Below are positions 7,325 to 15,635 of a stretch of 33,580 bases of DNA, one piece after another. Source of the DNA: an uncultured Collinsella sp. Its GTDB lineage: Bacteria > Actinomycetota > Coriobacteriia > Coriobacteriales > Coriobacteriaceae. The notes under the pieces are model-generated. The model did no database searches, had not been told where the DNA came from, and saw only the letters and a program-made list of their open reading frames with translations. Location: contig CABUTO010000024.1 of NCBI GenBank assembly GCA_902494535.1, positions 1 to 33,580 of the forward strand, in the 5' to 3' direction. How positions within the stretch are numbered: the first letter of the stretch is position 1; each line of letters opens with the position of its first letter. The position numbers were made by a program, and so were the translations under genes.

Positions 7325-9472
7325 CTACTTCCCCTTCACCATGGTGAGCGAGATCTTCTTGCGGTCGCGATCGACTTTTTCGACCCACACCTTCACCGTG
7401 TCGCCGACGCGCACGACATCACTCGGGTGCTTGACGAAGCGGTTGGCCAGCTTGGAGATGTGCACGAGGCCGTCCTGGTGCACACCCACGTCGACGAAGG
7501 CGCCAAAGTCGACGACGTTGCGCACCGTGCCCTTGAGTTCCATGCCGGGCTCCAGGTCGTCGATGGAAAGCGCCGAGCGGCTAAAGACTACCTCGGGCGC
7601 GTCGTCGCGCGGGTCGCGGCCGGGCTTCTTGAGCTCGTTGACGATGTCGATGAGCGTGAGGGTGCCGCAGTCCAGATTGCTTGCCAGCGCCGAGATGCTG
7701 CCCAAGCGGCGCTCGATGTCGGGCACACCGCCGCGGCTGAGCTCGTTTGCCGCAACGCCGGCACGCTCCAGGACGGCCGTTGCCACCTCGTAGCTCTCGG
7801 GGTGGACGCTTGTCGCGTCGAGCGGGTTCTTGCCGCCGCTGATGCGCAGGAAACCCGCGGCGTTGAGGTATGCCTTGGGTCCCAGTTTGGGGACCTTCTT
7901 AAGCTGGCGGCGATCGGTAAAGGCGCCGTTTTCCTCGCGGTACGCCACGATGTTCTTGGCCACGCTCGGCGTAATGCCCGAGACGTATCCCAGCAGGCTC
8001 GCGCTCGCGGTGTTCACGTCGACGCCCACGCGGTTGACGACGTCTTCCACCACGTGACCCAGCGTGCGTGAAAGCTCGGCCTGGTCAAGGTCGTGCTGGT
8101 ACTGGCCCACACCGATGGATTGGGGCGGAATCTTAACGAGCTCTGCCAGCGGGTCCTGCAGGCGGCGACCCAGGCTCATGGCACCACGCACGGTGACGTC
8201 CAGATCGGGATACTCCTGGCTCGCGAGCTCGGAGGCGGAGTACACCGACGCGCCGGCCTCGTTAACGATGGTGTAGCGAAGGCTGGGCGCCTGCTCGGCA
8301 ATAAACTCCGAGACGACTTCCTCGGTCTCGCGGCTGGCGGTGCCGTTGCCGATGACGATAGTGTTGACGCTGTCCTTCTTGACGAGGCGGGCGAGCTCGC
8401 GCTTGGTGCCGGCGACGTCGTGGCGCGGCTTGGTGGGATAGACCACGCCGTGGTCGAGCAGCTTGCCGGTCTCGTCCATGACGGCGACCTTGCAGCCGGT
8501 GCGGTAGCCCGGATCGAGCGCGAGCACGCGGGCGCCGCGCACGGGACGTGCCGAGAGCAAGCCCTCGAGATTCTTGGCAAAGACGTTGATGGCCTCGGTC
8601 TGGGCGCGAACGGTGAGCTTAGCACGGGCCTCGCGCTCCAGCGAGGGAGCCATGAGGCGCTTGTAGCCGTCGGCGATGGCGGCATCGAAGATGGGGGCAA
8701 ACACGCCCTGGCGTCGGGGCCAACGGCTGCCGAGGCGCGCCGTGGCAGCAGCGCCGTCGACGTTCACGCGCACGCGGAGCTTGCCCTCGCGCTCACCGCG
8801 GTCGATAGCCAGCACACGGTGGTTGGGTATACGGCGCAGCGGCTCGTCAAAGTTGTAGTAGGGCTCGTAGGGGGTCTTCTCGGTGGGGTCGGTGGCCTCG
8901 ACGACGATATCGGCGGTGTTTTGCGTAAAGGCGCGCAGGTCGGCGACGTTCTCCGGGTCCTCGGCCACCGTCTCTGCCACGATGTCGGCGGCGCCGGCGA
9001 GCGCCTTTTCGGGCGTGTCGAAGCCGGCCTCCTCGTTGACGTAGTCCGCGGCGGCGTCGAGTGCGCTGCCCTTGGCCGAGGCCTGCATGATGATCATGTT
9101 GGCGAGCGGCTCCAGGCCGGCCTCGCGGGCCTTCTGCGCGCGGGTCATGCGCTTTTTGCGGTAGGGCTTGTAGAGGTCCTCGACGCGCTGGAGCTGCGTG
9201 GCCTCGCGAATCTGCTGCTCGAGTTCGGGCGTGAGTTTGCCCTGGGCGTCGATAAGCAGAATGACGTCCTCTTTGCGCTGCTCGAGATTGCGCAGGTAGG
9301 ACAGGCGCTCGTCGAGCGCGCGCAGGGCGACGTCGTCCATGCCGCCCGTTGCTTCCTTGCGGTAGCGCGAGATAAAGGGGATGGTGTTGCCCTCGTCGAT
9401 GAGCTTGACGGCCGCCTCGACGTTGGCGGCCTTAAGGTTGAGCTCGCGGGCGAGCTGGGCGATAAGATCCAT
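7325..9472 (-). CDS. tex: Tex/YhgF family RNA-binding transcription accessory protein
   Basis: Protein of 715 aa, close to the usual ~720-780 of Tex. Tex proteins bind nucleic acid through a C-terminal S1 domain and are implicated in transcription and RNA metabolism. Domains in order: N-terminal Tex helical region (1 to about 200, with RKEATGGMDD near 38-47), YqgF/RNase-H-like fold (about 315-445, ALDPGYRTG at 318-326), helix-hairpin-helix (about 487-540, GITPSVAKNIVAYREENG and VPKLGPKAYLNAAGFLRI) and S1 (about 640-712, GTVRNVVDFGAFVDVG). The ATG at 9472 has AAGGAG 5 nt upstream; an extension to 9559 has no ribosome site. Transcribed alone. Confidence 0.95.
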   Translation of the reverse strand: MDLIAQLARELNLKAANVEAAVKLIDEGNTIPFISRYRKEATGGMDDVALRALDERLSYLRNLEQRKEDVILLIDAQGKLTPELEQQIREATQLQRVEDLYKPYRKKRMTRAQKAREAGLEPLANMIIMQASAKGSALDAAADYVNEEAGFDTPEKALAGAADIVAETVAEDPENVADLRAFTQNTADIVVEATDPTEKTPYEPYYNFDEPLRRIPNHRVLAIDRGEREGKLRVRVNVDGAAATARLGSRWPRRQGVFAPIFDAAIADGYKRLMAPSLEREARAKLTVRAQTEAINVFAKNLEGLLSARPVRGARVLALDPGYRTGCKVAVMDETGKLLDHGVVYPTKPRHDVAGTKRELARLVKKDSVNTIVIGNGTASRETEEVVSEFIAEQAPSLRYTIVNEAGASVYSASELASQEYPDLDVTVRGAMSLGRRLQDPLAELVKIPPQSIGVGQYQHDLDQAELSRTLGHVVEDVVNRVGVDVNTASASLLGYVSGITPSVAKNIVAYREENGAFTDRRQLKKVPKLGPKAYLNAAGFLRISGGKNPLDATSVHPESYEVATAVLERAGVAANELSRGGVPDIERRLGSISALASNLDCGTLTLIDIVNELKKPGRDPRDDAPEVVFSRSALSIDDLEPGMELKGTVRNVVDFGAFVDVGVHQDGLVHISKLANRFVKHPSDVVRVGDTVKVWVEKVDRDRKKISLTMVKGK

Positions 9473-9553
9473 GAAACTCCTTGCGGTAAAGGTGCGTTTG
9501 CAGCACAGAACTACCAAGGATACCACCCGTCTCAAAAGACTGTTTTGGAGCCG

Positions 9554-9715
9554 CGCCACGAAAACGACCTATCTACTACGTTTAACCCATATGGGTCGAC
9601 CATCCCCCGGTTTTCCGAGAATACGCAAGCCGTCTACCTGCGGCTTTTATTTCGCGAAATTCGGCATGGTTGAGGGTAGTCGGTTAAACGTAGTAGATAG
9701 GCGCGTTTCGTGGCG
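9554..9715. repeat. 162-bp element with 33-bp near-perfect terminal inverted repeats
   Basis: Arms 9554-9586 and 9683-9715 match at 29 of 33 positions, including an uninterrupted 19 bp and an outer 10 bp (CGCCACGAAA). The 96-bp interior contains CCCATATGGG (9587-9596) and an AAGCCG/CGGCTT hairpin, but no coding frame of note. Size and ends fit a MITE-like or palindromic intergenic element. It fills most of the 411-bp gap between tex and the Gfo/Idh gene; the remainder holds a terminator (9776-9810). Confidence 0.6.
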
Positions 9716-9775
9716 AACGAACCAAGCCGAGGTGCAAAATAGCCCCCGCCCTAGAAAAATCGTCGGCAAGGTAGC

Positions 9776-9810
9776 AAAATGCCCCGCGGGCAGGAGGCTG
9801 CTCGCGGGGC
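9776..9810 (-). terminator. Rho-independent terminator of the SDR-MFS-Gfo/Idh cluster
   Basis: On the minus strand GCCCCGCG/CGCGGGGC (9803-9810/9781-9788), extended by an inner GCAG/CTGC pair with a 4-nt loop, is followed by ATTTT. It lies about 75 nt past the Gfo/Idh stop, at the right place to end the three-gene minus-strand transcript. Confidence 0.75.
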
Positions 9811-9883
9811 AAAGAAGAGGGGCTTGTTGGTGGCGGACCGAAGGGTTCGGCATGGGGTTTCTGCCGCGGCCGCTCTTAAGGCA

Positions 9884-10924
9884 TTACAGCTCGACGAGCT
9901 GGCCGGTTTCGGCGGCCTCCTTGATGGCGTTGAGAAGCGTGAGCGTCTTGACGTTGTCGGCGGGGGTCACGACGGGCTCGACCTCGCGGCGGACAACCTT
10001 CACAAAGTGCTTGAGCTGCATCTTGTGCGGCAGTGCCGGGTCGACGGCCGGAATCTCCATCTGCAGCGGCTTATGCCAGTTGGAGGCGCCGTCGTAGGAG
10101 AACTGGTGCAGGCGGGGCAGCGAAAGGGCGCCCTTAGTGCCGCCGATAAAGTAGGCGTCGGCGTCGAAGGGGCGGTACTGCGGATCCTCGCGAGCGGTGG
10201 CCTCCCAGTTCCAGGGGCTGGCGGTGGCGTCGGAGATGGTCATGCTCGCAAGCGCGCCATCGGCAAAACGGACGTTGACCACGGCGGAGTCCTCGGTCTC
10301 AAAACCGCGGGCGGCGCTGGACTGCATGCCCTGGACAGCAACGGGCTCACCCAGCAGGTAACGGAGCAGGTCGACGTCGTGAACCAGGTTGACCAGGATC
10401 GGGCCGGCACCCTTCTTGCGGCGCCACTCGACGTCGAAGTACTCGTCGTTCTTATAGATCATGTAGTGGAAGCTCGATACGGTGAGCTTACCCAGCTCGC
10501 CGGACTCGATGATCTCCTTGGCCTTGTTGACGAAGGGGTTGTGGCGACGGTGCTGACCCACGAGCACGGGTACGCCGGCGGTCTCGGCCTCGGCGGCGAA
10601 GGCCTGGGCATCCTCCAGGTCGTTGGAGATCGGCTTTTCGACCAGCGGCACGATGTTGCGCTTCACAGCCTCGCGGGCAACGCCCAAGTGCAGGTCGTTG
10701 GGGGTGGCGATAATGACGGCCTCGGGTTTGACCTCGTCCATCATCTGGGCGGGATCGGTGTAAAACGGCACGCCGGCAGCCTCGGCCGTGGCGCGGGCGC
10801 CCTCAAAGGCGTCGGCGATGGCGACGAGCTCAGCCTCGGGCTCCTCGGTGACAAAGCGGATGTGGTTGCGGCCCATGGCGCCGGCGCCGATAACGGCAAT
10901 GCGGACGGGGTTGAGCTCAGACAT
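9884..10924 (-). CDS. Gfo/Idh/MocA family NAD(P)-dependent oxidoreductase
   Basis: Soluble oxidoreductase of 346 aa. An N-terminal Rossmann fold carries GAGAMG (13-18); EKP (96-98) is the conserved family motif with the catalytic Lys. The C-terminal GFO_IDH_MocA_C domain contains LVHDVDLLRYLLG, with the usual catalytic His/Asp region. Members oxidise or reduce cyclic sugars, inositols and related polyols. Start supported by GGAG 7 nt upstream. It is the last gene of a minus-strand cluster with an SDR dehydrogenase and an OFA-type carrier, so stepwise oxidation of an imported sugar acid or cyclitol is a reasonable inference. The substrate is unknown. A palindromic repeat lies just upstream at 10955-10985, so part of the mRNA may be processed or attenuated there. 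Confidence 0.9.
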   Translation of the reverse strand: MSELNPVRIAVIGAGAMGRNHIRFVTEEPEAELVAIADAFEGARATAEAAGVPFYTDPAQMMDEVKPEAVIIATPNDLHLGVAREAVKRNIVPLVEKPISNDLEDAQAFAAEAETAGVPVLVGQHRRHNPFVNKAKEIIESGELGKLTVSSFHYMIYKNDEYFDVEWRRKKGAGPILVNLVHDVDLLRYLLGEPVAVQGMQSSAARGFETEDSAVVNVRFADGALASMTISDATASPWNWEATAREDPQYRPFDADAYFIGGTKGALSLPRLHQFSYDGASNWHKPLQMEIPAVDPALPHKMQLKHFVKVVRREVEPVVTPADNVKTLTLLNAIKEAAETGQLVEL

Positions 10925-10954
10925 TTCGACTCCTTAATACTGGTGACCGGTGGA

Positions 10955-10985
10955 ATGCGACAAAGGGGCTGTCCCTTTGTCGCAT
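10955..10985. repeat. AATGTGACAAAGGGAC-family palindrome, copy 1
   Basis: 13-bp perfect arms ATGCGACAAAGGG/CCCTTTGTCGCAT around GCTGT. It lies between the MFS stop and the Gfo/Idh start inside one putative transcript. The T-to-C and A-to-G changes relative to the consensus (ATGTGAC to ATGCGAC) occur on both arms, so pairing is kept. Confidence 0.8.
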
Positions 10986-10993
10986 CGGTAAAA

Positions 10994-12250
10994 CTAGGCG
11001 GACTTCTTCTTGCTGTCGGAGACCATCATGTAGAGGGTGAGCACGACGGCGATGGCGGCGATCACAATAGCGCCGTAGAAGGACTGCTGGTAGGCGGCGC
11101 TGCCGGCCTCGGCGTGATACAGCACGGCGGTGATGGGCTGGCTGATCCAGGTGGAAGCGGCGTAGCCCAAAAACATGATGCCGTAGTTGACGCCGATGTT
11201 GCTGGTGCCAAAGGCGCCACCGGTGAGCGGCGGGTAGATGACGAGCAGGGCGCCAAAGCTAAAGCCGAGCAGGGCGAGTGCCACAAAGAACATGCTCTGC
11301 GTAAAGCTCATCGACATGATGACGAGCGCGACGATGGTGACGACAAGGCTGATGAGCAGCGACTTATAGGCGCCGAGCTTGTCGATGATCTGGCCAAAGG
11401 ACAGACGACCGACCAGGTTGGCGCAGGTGTTGACGGAGACGACCACACCGCCGAGGGCGACGGCCGCGGCACTCGTGGGGTCGGCGAAGAGCTGGACGGC
11501 GGCGATGGAGGCAACCTTGCCGACGAGCAGGGTGCCCGCGGTAGCGGCGAAGGCGAAGGCGACGATGAGGACCCAGAAGCGCGGGGTCTTGACCATCTCG
11601 CCCGGGGTGAGGTCGCCGAAGGTGCCGGCATGTGCACCGCCCTTGGGGGCCTCGAAGCCCTCGGGCAGCCAACCGGCCTCGGGGGCCTTCAGGAACAGGG
11701 CGGAGGCGGCGATCGTCACAAAGAAGATGACGCCGAGTGCCTTGAGGGCGCCAAAGATGCCCAGGCTCGGGATGAGCAGCGAGGCGAGCACCGGGGACAG
11801 CACGGCGGGGCCGGCGGTCGAAGCGGCCAGGGTGATGCCGGAGGCGAGACCCTTCTTGTCGATGAACCACTTTTGGCCGGTGGTGAGCGCCGGGTTGTAG
11901 CCCAGGCCGTTGCCGACAGCGGCAACGAGCGAGAACCACAGGTAGAACTGCCACGGCTCGGTGACGGTGCCGGACATGAACCAGCCCAGACCGTAGCACA
12001 CGGCGGCGGCGATCACGACGTTGCGCGGGCCGATTTTATCGGAGATGCGGCCGGCGAAGATGCCCGTCACGGCCATGATGGTCTGAAAGACCGGGAAGGC
12101 CCAGGTAAGAGCGCTGGACCACTCGGGGTAGACGGCGAGCAGGTTCTTGCTCACGACGGAATACAGCGCGATGGAGCTGATGAAGAACATGGTGACGCAC
12201 GCGGCGGAAAGCACGACGGCGCGACCCTTGTTGGAGTTGGTGGAAGCCAT
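10994..12250 (-). CDS. OFA-type major facilitator superfamily transporter
   Basis: Inner-membrane carrier of 418 aa with about 12 hydrophobic segments. It resembles the oxalate/formate antiporter (OFA) group of MFS: an N-terminal TM1 with YSVVSKNL, the loop GRISDKIGPRNVV after TM2 (motif A), and GLGYNPALTTGQKWFIDKKGLASG in the TM4-5 region. OFA carriers exchange or import small carboxylates. A start at 12250 has AAAGAG 5 nt upstream. Middle gene of the SDR-MFS-Gfo/Idh cluster (67-nt gap after the SDR), so it probably imports the substrate of the two dehydrogenases. Exact substrate unknown. Confidence 0.85.
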   Translation of the reverse strand: MASTNSNKGRAVVLSAACVTMFFISSIALYSVVSKNLLAVYPEWSSALTWAFPVFQTIMAVTGIFAGRISDKIGPRNVVIAAAVCYGLGWFMSGTVTEPWQFYLWFSLVAAVGNGLGYNPALTTGQKWFIDKKGLASGITLAASTAGPAVLSPVLASLLIPSLGIFGALKALGVIFFVTIAASALFLKAPEAGWLPEGFEAPKGGAHAGTFGDLTPGEMVKTPRFWVLIVAFAFAATAGTLLVGKVASIAAVQLFADPTSAAAVALGGVVVSVNTCANLVGRLSFGQIIDKLGAYKSLLISLVVTIVALVIMSMSFTQSMFFVALALLGFSFGALLVIYPPLTGGAFGTSNIGVNYGIMFLGYAASTWISQPITAVLYHAEAGSAAYQQSFYGAIVIAAIAVVLTLYMMVSDSKKKSA

Positions 12251-12316
12251 TGGACTCTTTCTAATCGATACGGGGGAGGAGCGGGCGTGTCCGCGGGGCC
12301 TCCCTGTCAGGTTGGT

Positions 12317-13198
12317 TTACTGGTCAGTCGGCTTGGCGACGCCGGACTCGTCGGACCAAAGCTCGACGCCCTTGTTCTTAAGGTAGTTGTCGGCATAGGC
12401 GCGACGGCCGCCGGGCTTGGCGGTGAGGTCGCCCATCATGTTGGAGAAGCCGCCGTCGACCTTGATGGCGTCGCCGGTGGTAAAGTCCGAGCGCTTGGAC
12501 GCCAGGAACATGACGGCGTTGGCGATATCGCTGACCTCGCCGATGCGGCGCGTGGCGATCAGACGGCTGCGGCTCTTTTCGACCTCGGGATCGGCGTAGA
12601 AGTTGGCCGACATCGGGGTCTTAACGAAGCAGGGCTCGACGCAGTTGGAGCGCACGCCGTAGGGGCCCCACTCGGCGGCGAGCATCTTGGACATCATGTT
12701 GACGCCGGCCTTGGTGGAGCTGTACACGCCCGAGAACGTCTCGGGGGAGTGGCTGGCGACGGTCGAGATGTGCACCAGGCGGCCCTGGCCGGCCTTGATC
12801 ATCTCGCGACCAAAGCGCTGCGAGGTGATGAAATAGCCGGTGAGGTTGACGTTGAGCACCTGCTCCCAGTCGCTCAGCGGCAGATCCTCCATGGCGGCGA
12901 AGCGCAGGATGCCGGCGGTGTTGACAAGGACGTCGACGCGGCCGAAGTTGGCGATGGTGGCATCGACGGCAGCCTGAACCTCGGCCTCGTCGGTGGCGTT
13001 CATCTTGTAGCCCTCGGCGTGGATGCCAAACTCGGCAGCGAGGTCGGCGGCAGCGGCCTTGACCTTCTCCTCGTCCAGGTCGAGCATGACGACGTTGGCG
13101 CCATTGCGGGCGAACTCGCGGCAGATCTCGGCGCCCATACCGCCGAGCGCGCCAGTCACGGCGCAGACATCGCCCTCGAGCTTAAGCCAATTGCTCAT
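12317..13198 (-). CDS. Short-chain dehydrogenase/reductase (SDR)
   Basis: Cytosolic NAD(H)-linked oxidoreductase of 293 aa. It has the cofactor motif TGALGGMG (15-22), NTAG (93-96), catalytic Ser145, Tyr159 and Lys163 (YSSTK). Asp40 at the end of the second strand favours NAD(H) over NADP(H). It is about 40 residues longer than classical SDRs because of a charged C-terminal tail after VDGGFSNMMG. First gene of the minus-strand cluster and divergent from a LysR regulator, the usual layout for substrate-induced catabolic operons. A hydroxysteroid or sugar-alcohol substrate cannot be distinguished from sequence. Confidence 0.9.
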   Translation of the reverse strand: MSNWLKLEGDVCAVTGALGGMGAEICREFARNGANVVMLDLDEEKVKAAAADLAAEFGIHAEGYKMNATDEAEVQAAVDATIANFGRVDVLVNTAGILRFAAMEDLPLSDWEQVLNVNLTGYFITSQRFGREMIKAGQGRLVHISTVASHSPETFSGVYSSTKAGVNMMSKMLAAEWGPYGVRSNCVEPCFVKTPMSANFYADPEVEKSRSRLIATRRIGEVSDIANAVMFLASKRSDFTTGDAIKVDGGFSNMMGDLTAKPGGRRAYADNYLKNKGVELWSDESGVAKPTDQ

Positions 13199-13224
13199 AG
13201 GAACTTCCCTTCTTGTGCCTCCCG

Positions 13225-13251
13225 GTGGGTCGTTCTCATTAATCGACCCAC
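13225..13251. promoter_or_regulatory. GTGGGTCG/CGACCCAC dyad in the SDR leader
   Basis: A perfect 8-bp inverted repeat with an 11-nt centre, 27 nt upstream of the SDR start and downstream of the predicted promoter. It is either a repressor or LysR site, or a 5'-UTR hairpin. The dyad spacing fits one helical turn plus. Confidence 0.4.
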
Positions 13252-13329
13252 GTGGTTTTCGCTGGTTATCGTATGCTTTGCATTTGCGCAGGTGAATTGC
13301 ATATTTGTTAGAATAGCGTTAATCGTAGG

Positions 13330-13359
13330 TTTATACTATGCGATGCAGTATATTCTCAA
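13330..13359 (-). promoter_or_regulatory. Predicted promoter of the SDR-MFS-Gfo/Idh cluster
   Basis: On the minus strand TTGAGA (13359-13354), an 18-bp spacer and TATAAA (13335-13330). It lies in the AT-rich 13260-13370 stretch shared with the divergent LysR gene. It would give a leader of about 125 nt containing the 13225-13251 dyad. Confidence 0.45.
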
Positions 13360-13431
13360 TTGAGCTCGTGACCTGCGAAAACAACCCCCTGTGGCACCAT
13401 GCGGTCACGGGCGCGAAAACGGGAGATTGAC

Positions 13432-14310
13432 GTGTACGATCGACGACTTGAGGCCATATCGGCCGCCGCGGAGCTGGGAAGCTTCTCGCGTGCGGCGGCA
13501 AAATTGCGCGTGTCGACCCCGGCGCTCGTCAAGCAGGTGTCGGGCTTCGAGGCCGAGTTCGGCATCACGCTGTTCGAACGCTCGCACTCGGGCGTCAAGG
13601 TGACGCCGGCCGGCGCACTGCTGGTGGACGACGCGCGCTCGATCATGCGGCAGTCCGAGGACGCGCTGCGCCGTGCTCGACGTGCGGCGGGTGACGGCGG
13701 TGCCGTGCGCCTGGGCGTGTCGATGATGTGTCCGGGGCGCCAAACGCTGTCGATGTGGACGGGCATCCACGATCTGGAGCCGTCGCTGCGATTTGAGATT
13801 GTGCCGGTAAGCGACCTCTACGACGAGCGCGAGACAGTCATGCGTAGCTTGGGCCGCGAGGTCGATGTGGTGCAGTCGAGTTTTTCTACCCCGCGCTGGG
13901 GCGACGCATGCCAAAAGCTCAGCATTGTCAACGTGCCGTTTTATATTGACCTACCGCGCACGAGCCCGCTGGCGCGCAAGACGCGCATCACGGTCGCCGA
14001 CTTGGAAGGCATGCGCCTGCGCGTGCTCCGTCACGGCAACGATGCCATGGACAGCCTGCGTATCGACCTGTTAGCCGACGGCGGCGTGGACGTGATCGAT
14101 GTGGATAGCTTCGACTTTGCGCTCTTTAACGAGGCGGAGGAAAAGGGCGACGCGGTGCTCACCTGCGGCGCATGGTCGGGCGTGCACCCGGCCTTTGTGG
14201 GCGTGCCGTTCCTGTGCGGGCGAGAGGTGCCGGTCTTTTTGCACTACCCGCTCGAGCCCACCCTCCAAGTCCAAAAATTCGTCAACGCCATGGCCCAGCT
14301 TCTCAAGTAG
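13432..14310 (+). CDS. LysR-family transcriptional regulator
   Basis: DNA-binding regulator of 292 aa, the usual LysR length. The N-terminal winged helix (about 2-62) reads RLEAISAAAELGSFSRAAAK, then STPALVKQVSGFEAEFG and LFERSHSGVKVTPAG. A linker helix and a periplasmic-binding-like effector domain follow. GTG 13432 is chosen: GGGAG (13421-13425) is 6 nt upstream, and the HTH begins at the normal distance from it. The in-frame ATG at 13399 has no ribosome site. It is divergent from the SDR-MFS-Gfo/Idh cluster, so it probably activates that cluster in response to its substrate and represses itself. The effector is unknown. Confidence 0.88.
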   Translation: MYDRRLEAISAAAELGSFSRAAAKLRVSTPALVKQVSGFEAEFGITLFERSHSGVKVTPAGALLVDDARSIMRQSEDALRRARRAAGDGGAVRLGVSMMCPGRQTLSMWTGIHDLEPSLRFEIVPVSDLYDERETVMRSLGREVDVVQSSFSTPRWGDACQKLSIVNVPFYIDLPRTSPLARKTRITVADLEGMRLRVLRHGNDAMDSLRIDLLADGGVDVIDVDSFDFALFNEAEEKGDAVLTCGAWSGVHPAFVGVPFLCGREVPVFLHYPLEPTLQVQKFVNAMAQLLK

Positions 14311-14353
14311 CCAAAAGAGCCCCGTCCCAAATTAGCTACCTTTTGCTACGGGT

Positions 14354-15445
14354 TTAGCGGTTCTCGCGTTGCGACCCGGCTGCCTCGGCTGTCTTTACGC
14401 GGTTCTTGTCGATGTACATGTTTTTGTCGGCCTGGGAAAAGAGTTCGCGCATCGTAGGAGGTTCATCAAAATCGTTGGAAAGCGCGTAGCCCACCGCATA
14501 GCTGATAGGCATGTCGGGGTGAGCCTCGGAACACTCGTTCACGTTCGCACGAACCCGAGCGAGACAGGACTCCACGGCAGCTCGATCGGTATCCCGCAGC
14601 ACCGCGATAAACTCATCGCCACCGTCGCGGCCCACAAAGCAGGTCTCGGACGCCACGCACCCCAGCTGCTGGGCAAAAGAACGGATGTATTCGTCGCCCT
14701 TCTCGTGGCCGAAGTTGTTATTGACCGTATGCAGATTGTTAAGGTCGAAGACGCACACCGCAACGGGCGCCTCCGCGGAGACAGGCTGCTCCTGCCCCAA
14801 GATCTCCTCGCACTTGTTCTTGTTGGGCAGTCCCGTGGCTTCGTCGAGATAGACTTTGCTCTGCAGCTCGCGATTGAGCGCGGCGGTTCGCACCGCGCGA
14901 ACAAGCTCGACCGCAAAGGTCGCCACCAAGCCCACGATGTCGATGATCACCAAGCCCTCGAGATAGTTGAGCGCCGACGCCTTCTCCTGAGAGTAGTCCT
15001 CTGCGAGTCGCGTAGCATCGTCGCAAATGCCAAAGAACTCCTCGCTCATGGCGATGATGTCGGTGTTCCCGTAGCCAACTTCGCGCACGCGGATGATCTC
15101 GGTGCAAAGCTCATCAAAATAATTTGCAAGCTCGGTCATTTTTGCCTGATACTCATCGTCGTCGAGACGGACGAGGTTGAGGTCGTCACTTCCGTAACGC
15201 AAACCGTTGATGTATGAATCCACGGCTTTGAGCAGGTCATCTTGAGGCTGGCTCGCATCCTCGAGCTTAACGATTCGCTGCGTGGTACCGCGCACCAGAC
15301 CGGCGTAGTTGACCACGCGCGCCGTGCCCTGGATATCGGAGACGAGCAGCATAACATTGATGAAGAAGAAGATGAGAACTGTCGTGAGCACCATCATGAG
15401 CAGGCGCACCGCCTGGCTGGCCTTCTTGGCGACAGAAGTATTCAC
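14354..15445 (-). CDS. Membrane-bound diguanylate cyclase (GGDEF protein)
   Basis: Protein of 363 aa predicted to make cyclic di-GMP at the membrane. TM1 is at about 13-36, followed by a ~125-aa extracytoplasmic, mostly helical sensor region (about 37-162), TM2 at about 163-183, then a GGDEF domain (about 195-350). The active-site loop GRDGGDEF (GGDEF 275-279) is intact, as are FDLNNLHTVNN and the metal-site region. The RxxD inhibitory site is absent: the equivalent position upstream of GGDEF reads SETC. Start is GTG 15445, with GGGGAG upstream. Convergent with the LysR gene; no EAL/HD-GYP partner is present here. The ligand of the sensor region is unknown. Confidence 0.88.
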   Translation of the reverse strand: MNTSVAKKASQAVRLLMMVLTTVLIFFFINVMLLVSDIQGTARVVNYAGLVRGTTQRIVKLEDASQPQDDLLKAVDSYINGLRYGSDDLNLVRLDDDEYQAKMTELANYFDELCTEIIRVREVGYGNTDIIAMSEEFFGICDDATRLAEDYSQEKASALNYLEGLVIIDIVGLVATFAVELVRAVRTAALNRELQSKVYLDEATGLPNKNKCEEILGQEQPVSAEAPVAVCVFDLNNLHTVNNNFGHEKGDEYIRSFAQQLGCVASETCFVGRDGGDEFIAVLRDTDRAAVESCLARVRANVNECSEAHPDMPISYAVGYALSNDFDEPPTMRELFSQADKNMYIDKNRVKTAEAAGSQRENR

Positions 15446-15511
15446 AAGTTCACTCCCCTAAATGATAAAAGAGCAGGTAGCACGCAGTGTGCTGAAATTT
15501 ATGGGTGGTTA

Positions 15512-15539
15512 ACTCTACCATATGGGCCAACAGCCTCAA
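15512..15539 (-). promoter_or_regulatory. Possible promoter of the GGDEF gene
   Basis: On the minus strand TTGAGG (15539-15534), a 16-bp spacer and TAGAGT (15517-15512). It would give a leader of about 60 nt. Match to consensus is moderate. Confidence 0.3.
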
Positions 15540-15635
15540 ACTGCAGTAGACGCTCGTTCAAATTGGCGTGACGTTTGCCTTGTTGTTCTTGGCCTGGCTG
15601 CGCTATCGGACATGCTTCTGGTCTTGGATCACCAT

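Noticed and set aside
12317..13198. Bile-acid 7-beta-hydroxysteroid dehydrogenase, which Collinsella is known to have
   Set aside because: The N-terminal sequence does not resemble what I recall of that enzyme, and the neighbours (Gfo/Idh, OFA-type carrier) point to another substrate.
9779..13363. An open frame of almost 1200 codons on the plus strand opposite the SDR-MFS-Gfo/Idh genes
   Set aside because: It is the antisense shadow of three well-recognised minus-strand genes, with Gly/His/Val/Asp-rich sequence typical of complementary high-GC codons. No ribosome site or domain.
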